Shown one piece after another: positions 19,889-22,638 of a DNA stretch of 22,638 nucleotides. The first letter of the stretch is position 1. Every line of letters starts with the position of its first letter. The stretch spans positions 1 to 22,638 of the IMG/VR virus record IMGVR_UViG_3300025644_000176. One strand, given 5' to 3'. The position numbers and the translations under genes are program-made. The notes below the pieces were generated by a model. It worked only from the letters and a program-made list of their open reading frames with translations, did no database searches and was not told the origin of the DNA. The DNA comes from a virus.

Positions 19889-20131
19889 TTAGAACAAAAA
19901 TTCGCAGTTTTTACATGTGTCTTTGAAATCCTCTGAGTCGAGGGTTAGGCATGGCATTCTACCAATATTTTCAACCATAATCTGTTCGGCAAAACAATCC
20001 TCACGTATATCACAGTGTTGGCAACAAACCTTGGGCTTGTATTGTTTATATTTACAGATTTTAGTTATTTTAGATGCATCACAAAAATATTTCATAGTAT
20101 ATAATAATTTAGTTAATGGTGAGGTTCCCAT
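19889..20131 (-). CDS. Cys-rich small protein, probable metal binding
   Basis: An 80-aa frame with nine cysteines, arranged as FCDASKITKICKYK, KVCCQHCDIREDCFAEQ, then PCLTLDSEDF and TCKNCEFLF. Sets of CxxC and CxxxxxC pairs suggest one or two zinc or iron-sulphur sites. The first ATG (20131) overlaps the previous gene by 19 bp; Met13 at 20095 (MKYFCDASKI) is an equally plausible start, and neither has a clear Shine-Dalgarno. The layout recalls the Cys-rich extension of the ligase gene, though sequence identity is low. It is the last gene before the primase promoter. Function unknown. Confidence 0.65.
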   Translation of the reverse strand: MGTSPLTKLLYTMKYFCDASKITKICKYKQYKPKVCCQHCDIREDCFAEQIMVENIGRMPCLTLDSEDFKDTCKNCEFLF

Positions 20132-20844
20132 CTTTTAGAACCGGCGGCTCTGCGCAGGACAGTATAAGCACCGGTCGCTCTATCTTGAATCATGATACCG
20201 GCCTTGGAATTAATCTTGGCCCAGTTTTTGATGCCTTCGTATCTATCATCGCCTTCAAGATACTGCTGCCATCTACCAGTCTTTCGTTTACCCTTCATGC
20301 ATTTTGCATATACATCCGGTGAACAGGTGTAGTAATACATACCCATTGTCTTACCGTCAGGGTCAGAAACCAATGGAGTGGGGATTATGGCCACATCGGC
20401 GGTTGTTACAGCATCTTCAAATGTGATACCAAAATCTTCGGTTTCGATTGCCGCCTCTATAATCAATGCAGTTTCAACATTTTCTTCTTCTTTTAAATAT
20501 TTAGTAAAAGCAGCATTAATTTGTTCTTTACTTGCGCCCATGTTTATTATCTCCTCTCTTAATAAAAAATATGCCGCTGTCGCCTTACCCAATTTGGATT
20601 TGCCACCCGGTATTTTTTCTAATAAGCGTTTTAGGTTTCTTATTAATCTATGGAATAATGTATAATTATTCTTTTCGTCTTTCGTCTTTCTGTTTTTCTT
20701 TAATAACCTACCTTCATCATCAATGATGCCCAACTCATACGCTTCCCAGTCGGTCCAAGGTTTAGCTAAAAATTTAATAAATTTATAAACAATGTAGATG
20801 TCCACACCGCGACTGGCACCACCCTGTTCATTAATTTTATTCAT
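20113..20844 (-). CDS. Conserved-looking phage protein of unknown function, two regions
   Basis: A 243-aa protein. The N-terminal region (about 15-100) is basic and helical: IVYKFIKFLAKPWTDWEAYELGII as a span, RLLKKNRKTKD, then FHRLIRNLKRLLEKIPGGKSK. I recall this pattern in T4-like cyanophage and pelagiphage proteins of unknown function. The C-terminal region (about 145-243) is different: VAIIPTPLVSDPDGK, YYYTCSPDVYAKCMKGKRKTGRWQQYL, and a basic end AGSKRWEPHH. The centre (95-140) is an acidic helical linker. ATG 20844 overlaps the upstream stop as ATGA. No catalytic motif can be named; the basic patches would allow nucleic-acid binding. Confidence 0.75.
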   Translation of the reverse strand: MNKINEQGGASRGVDIYIVYKFIKFLAKPWTDWEAYELGIIDDEGRLLKKNRKTKDEKNNYTLFHRLIRNLKRLLEKIPGGKSKLGKATAAYFLLREEIINMGASKEQINAAFTKYLKEEENVETALIIEAAIETEDFGITFEDAVTTADVAIIPTPLVSDPDGKTMGMYYYTCSPDVYAKCMKGKRKTGRWQQYLEGDDRYEGIKNWAKINSKAGIMIQDRATGAYTVLRRAAGSKRWEPHH

Positions 20845-21185
20845 ATCTCTCTTTTTAGTTTTTCTAATAATTCTATATTACATCCTTTAAGCTCTGGTTG
20901 ACCAAGATTTAAAAAATGTAATACACTATTTAATTCTTTATGGACTCCCGGTGATACTATATTAAATAGTACTACATTCGTTGGAATTGGACCAAAAAGA
21001 TTATTAAGAATTATAATAATATTTATACAAGGTCTATCTTTAAAATTCCCAGTTTTATTGTACTCTTTAAGATATTTGTTCACAAATTTAATACGTGAAA
21101 TATCCTTTAAAAAAGAGGCAGTATCGCCGGCCGGATCATAATAATAACGCGCTAAATAACTTAATAATTCACTTCTACTTTTCAT
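20841..21185 (-). CDS. Conserved-looking phage protein, 114 aa (DUF7207-like by recollection)
   Basis: A mostly helical protein with CINIIIILNNLFGPIPTNVVLFNIV (53-77, a hydrophobic block) followed by HKELNSVLHFLNLGQPEL. This N-x-I-x-I-L-x-N-x-F-G-P ... L-x-F-x-I pattern resembles a family of small phage proteins of unknown function that I associate with DUF7207; not verified. ATG 21185 has AGAGG about 6 nt upstream and overlaps the previous gene by 11 bp. Translation of the next gene is coupled through ATGA. The hydrophobic block contains prolines and glycine and is probably a buried helix pair rather than a membrane span. Confidence 0.7.
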   Translation of the reverse strand: MKSRSELLSYLARYYYDPAGDTASFLKDISRIKFVNKYLKEYNKTGNFKDRPCINIIIILNNLFGPIPTNVVLFNIVSPGVHKELNSVLHFLNLGQPELKGCNIELLEKLKREI

Positions 21186-21402
21186 TATTTCCTCTTACTT
21201 CATTCAATGTTTGACGATATATTGTTTGATTAATATCCATCACGTTTAATAATATTTCCAACACACCCGCTAAAACTTGGCCTTGTCTAAGAGTCAATCT
21301 CTTATTGGCCTGTAAAGCCTTTATTGCACCATTAAATATGGCCACATCTTCTTTCTCAACTAAACCTTTCCGAGCTAAAATCATTAGCTTTGAACGATTC
21401 AT
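21175..21402 (-). CDS. Hypothetical 75-aa helical phage protein
   Basis: A small all-helical protein: MNRSKLMILARKGLVEKED, then FNGAIKALQANKRLTLRQGQVLAGVLEILLNVM as the central span (residues 23-55), with a polar end RGNNEK. The pattern 'ALxANKxLTxxQGxVL' in a basic amphipathic context would suit protein-protein contact. The start is TAATG on the kinase stop and the end overlaps the 114-aa gene by 11 bp, so three genes are translationally linked. No cysteines or aromatic-rich stretches. Family not recognised. Confidence 0.7.
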   Translation of the reverse strand: MNRSKLMILARKGLVEKEDVAIFNGAIKALQANKRLTLRQGQVLAGVLEILLNVMDINQTIYRQTLNEVRGNNEK

Positions 21403-22067
21403 TAATTTTCTTCAATCCATTTTACGGCTTTTTTATTGCTTGGTAATGAACTTGTCCACGCTTTAATTTTTGAATATGCCTTTTTAAAACCAGCATACTC
21501 AGTGCCTGTAGAATTATCCACAAGGTGAAATTTCTCTTTAAACAAAGAACTATAAACTCCTTTATTACCCTGAACTTCTTTCCAGAACTTCTCTACATCT
21601 TTAGGGTCTAATGTTCTATCGCCTTCAGAACCCCTCTCAATATTGCGCTGTAGCGCAGTGGATAAATCAGTATCTACAAATATCATGGCGGATTCATAAC
21701 CCAGCTCTTCGAACGAGGATTTCATCTTTTTAATCTTAGCAAGGTCTTTGCCAGTACCATCGATGACTAAACCGAGTCGGCCAGCGATGGCTAACTCCAA
21801 TTTCTTCTTAGTAGTCTTCTTGGATAGATCTCTTACAATATCCTTAGCGTATTTTTCATCATCCGGCATAGCGAGAGATAGTAATGATTTCTTCATAGCA
21901 ACTTTAAATGCTATGTCCGAATTAATCAAAGCCATATTCATTATCTTCAAACCGAGATTTTTAACAACCCATGACTTACCAGAGCCTGGTCCACCCGCCA
22001 TAAAGACTATGTGGAATATGGCTTTGTCGTTCTTACCTTCGTCAAGATGTTGCTTAAAGCTTAACAC
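21402..22067 (-). CDS. P-loop kinase, zeta-toxin/polynucleotide-kinase-like
   Basis: A 221-aa nucleotide kinase-like protein. Walker A is GGPGSGKS (25-32), an acidic catalytic candidate is Asp51 (LINSDIAF), the second core strand is LVIDGTGKD (about 99-107), and a lid with Arg (TALQRNIERG) follows. This arrangement matches the zeta-toxin/PNK/AAA-like kinase group, which phosphorylates sugars, nucleotides or nucleic-acid ends; the substrate here is unknown. A short leader MLSFKQHLDEG precedes the fold. The start codon is GTG at 22067, sharing a base with the upstream stop (TAGTG), with GAGAGGG just upstream. It sits among unknown small genes. No antitoxin is apparent, so a toxin role is not implied. 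Confidence 0.78.
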   Translation of the reverse strand: MLSFKQHLDEGKNDKAIFHIVFMAGGPGSGKSWVVKNLGLKIMNMALINSDIAFKVAMKKSLLSLAMPDDEKYAKDIVRDLSKKTTKKKLELAIAGRLGLVIDGTGKDLAKIKKMKSSFEELGYESAMIFVDTDLSTALQRNIERGSEGDRTLDPKDVEKFWKEVQGNKGVYSSLFKEKFHLVDNSTGTEYAGFKKAYSKIKAWTSSLPSNKKAVKWIEEN

Positions 22068-22351
22068 TAACCCTCTCTATCTATAGCGTATGGGCCAATT
22101 AGTGTAGGGCGATCACCCTTATCAACATATTTCTTAGAAAATATTAAAATATCTTTAGAGCCAACGCCTGTAATTCTTACATGACCAACAGGTGATGTAG
22201 AAGTAGTTACCTTTTTAAAGCCAGATGATTTAAGTATTTTTTCAAAATCAAATAAATTATTACCCTTCTTAACAGCATGATCGATAGCTGCCACTACACC
22301 GGATAATTCTTTATCTTTACCTTCCGTCATATGTATTAAATCTTCCATCAT
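22067..22351 (-). CDS. Hypothetical 94-aa phage protein
   Basis: The protein has a helical N-terminal half (MTEGKDKELSGVVAAIDHAV as a span) and a beta-rich second half (VGHVRITGVGSKDILIFSKKYV), ending GPYAIDREG. It starts TAATG with GAGGGG directly upstream, and a second ATG follows at once. It ends TAGTG on the kinase gene. No motif is recognised. The tight linkage to the P-loop kinase gene may reflect a shared role, but nothing in the sequence proves it. Confidence 0.7.
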   Translation of the reverse strand: MMEDLIHMTEGKDKELSGVVAAIDHAVKKGNNLFDFEKILKSSGFKKVTTSTSPVGHVRITGVGSKDILIFSKKYVDKGDRPTLIGPYAIDREG

Positions 22352-22596
22352 TAACCCCTCTTTGGAATAATTTTATTTGTTCTATCGATGACAGATTTAA
22401 AATCCTTACCTAACTCGAACATAGTGGTTAATTGATCGAATACATCGCCGTAACCAGAATGTGCAGCGTCATCATCTAGTTTATTTAAGTTATCTACCGA
22501 TTTTAATAGACTCTTTAAGTGCTTCATCATATCCGACAATTCAGCTTTCTTGGCTTTATTTGTCGTAACTTCATTCAATTCATTATATGTTTTCAT
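22351..22596 (-). CDS. Hypothetical 81-aa helical phage protein
   Basis: A charged, mainly helical protein: MKTYNELNEVTTNKAKKAEL, then MKHLKSLLKSVDNLNKLDDD, a short turn AAHSGYGDV, and a final helix with FELGKDFKSVIDRTNKII ending PKRG. The heptad-like spacing of leucines (about 23-42) could form a coiled coil. It starts TAATG on a gene that enters from the right edge and ends TAATG on the 94-aa gene. Small size, coil and operon position fit a binding or scaffold role (inference). Family not recognised. Confidence 0.7.
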   Translation of the reverse strand: MKTYNELNEVTTNKAKKAELSDMMKHLKSLLKSVDNLNKLDDDAAHSGYGDVFDQLTTMFELGKDFKSVIDRTNKIIPKRG

Positions 22597-22638
22597 TATC
22601 TTACTTCCCAGTATGACTCGCCACCAGACTTACCAGAA
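22596..22638 (-). CDS. 3' end of an upstream gene (partial)
   Basis: The last 13 codons of a gene that begins outside the window, read as SGKSGGESYWEVR followed by TAA (22598-22596). The stop overlaps the next start as TAATG, as elsewhere in this genome. Too short for a product call. Confidence 0.55.
   Translation of the reverse strand, partial: SGKSGGESYWEVR

Noticed and set aside
21402-22067. Zeta-toxin of a toxin-antitoxin pair
   Set aside because: The fold is shared by many kinases and no antitoxin-like partner is visible; a toxin label would exceed the evidence.
1-22638. tRNA genes, rRNA, CRISPR arrays, insertion sequences, inteins or group I introns
   Set aside because: No cloverleaf, spaced direct-repeat array, transposase or splice-type interruption was seen; nrdA, nrdB, gp39 and gp52 frames are continuous.

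Overview
This window looks like part of the genome of a large tailed phage with T4-type replication genes, here inferred to be an environmental (probably marine or freshwater) T4-like myovirus of an unidentified bacterial host. The evidence is the gene content: T4-type DNA ligase, RNase H/FEN nuclease, both subunits of type II topoisomerase, gp61-type primase, class Ia ribonucleotide reductase and a SegE-type GIY-YIG protein. The DNA is AT-rich. Every supported gene lies on the minus strand, genes are packed with 1-13 bp overlaps (very often TAATG or ATGA), and no rRNA, tRNA, integrase or IS was seen. No capsid or tail gene is recognisable, so this is an early/metabolic region.

Layout in the direction of transcription (high to low coordinates). 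22638-19889: a run of small unknown phage proteins around a P-loop kinase. 19884-14732: a promoter, then primase, an FmdB-like zinc ribbon, NrdA, NrdB and a SegE-like GIY-YIG protein, closed by a tandem palindromic terminator. 14667-11980: promoters and many tiny genes, including a HAD nucleotidase-like protein and three overlapping single-span membrane microproteins. 11996-7373: a promoter, then topoisomerase large subunit, an NTP-pyrophosphatase-like protein, a further promoter and a 95-aa protein, topoisomerase medium subunit and RNase H. 7373-6882: a conserved-looking gene without a standard start codon. 6897-2151: a promoter, then a TET-associated-type glycosyltransferase, a companion protein, a sugar-nucleotide epimerase, a UDP-glucose dehydrogenase, DNA ligase and a small unknown. 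2130-1: three promoters, serving a small sigma-region-4-like HTH protein with a methyltransferase, then small unknowns with a secreted c-type cytochrome, then a partial gene.

Regulation is unusually legible. At least nine near-consensus sigma70 promoters with an extended -10 (TGnTATAAT) and mostly 17-bp spacers each sit directly upstream of a gene start. Several are copies of one promoter + dyad + ribosome-binding-site cassette; two copies agree at 70 of 72 positions. Promoter positions imply leaderless or nearly leaderless mRNAs for the primase and the topoisomerase large subunit.

Together the genes supply dNTPs (NrdAB), clean or recycle nucleotides (HAD, NTP-PPase), prime, untangle and join DNA (gp61, gp39/52, RNase H, ligase), and probably make an activated sugar and transfer it, possibly to phage DNA. 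The cytochrome c is a candidate auxiliary metabolic gene acting in the host periplasm. All functional calls rest on recognising motifs by eye; no database search was run.
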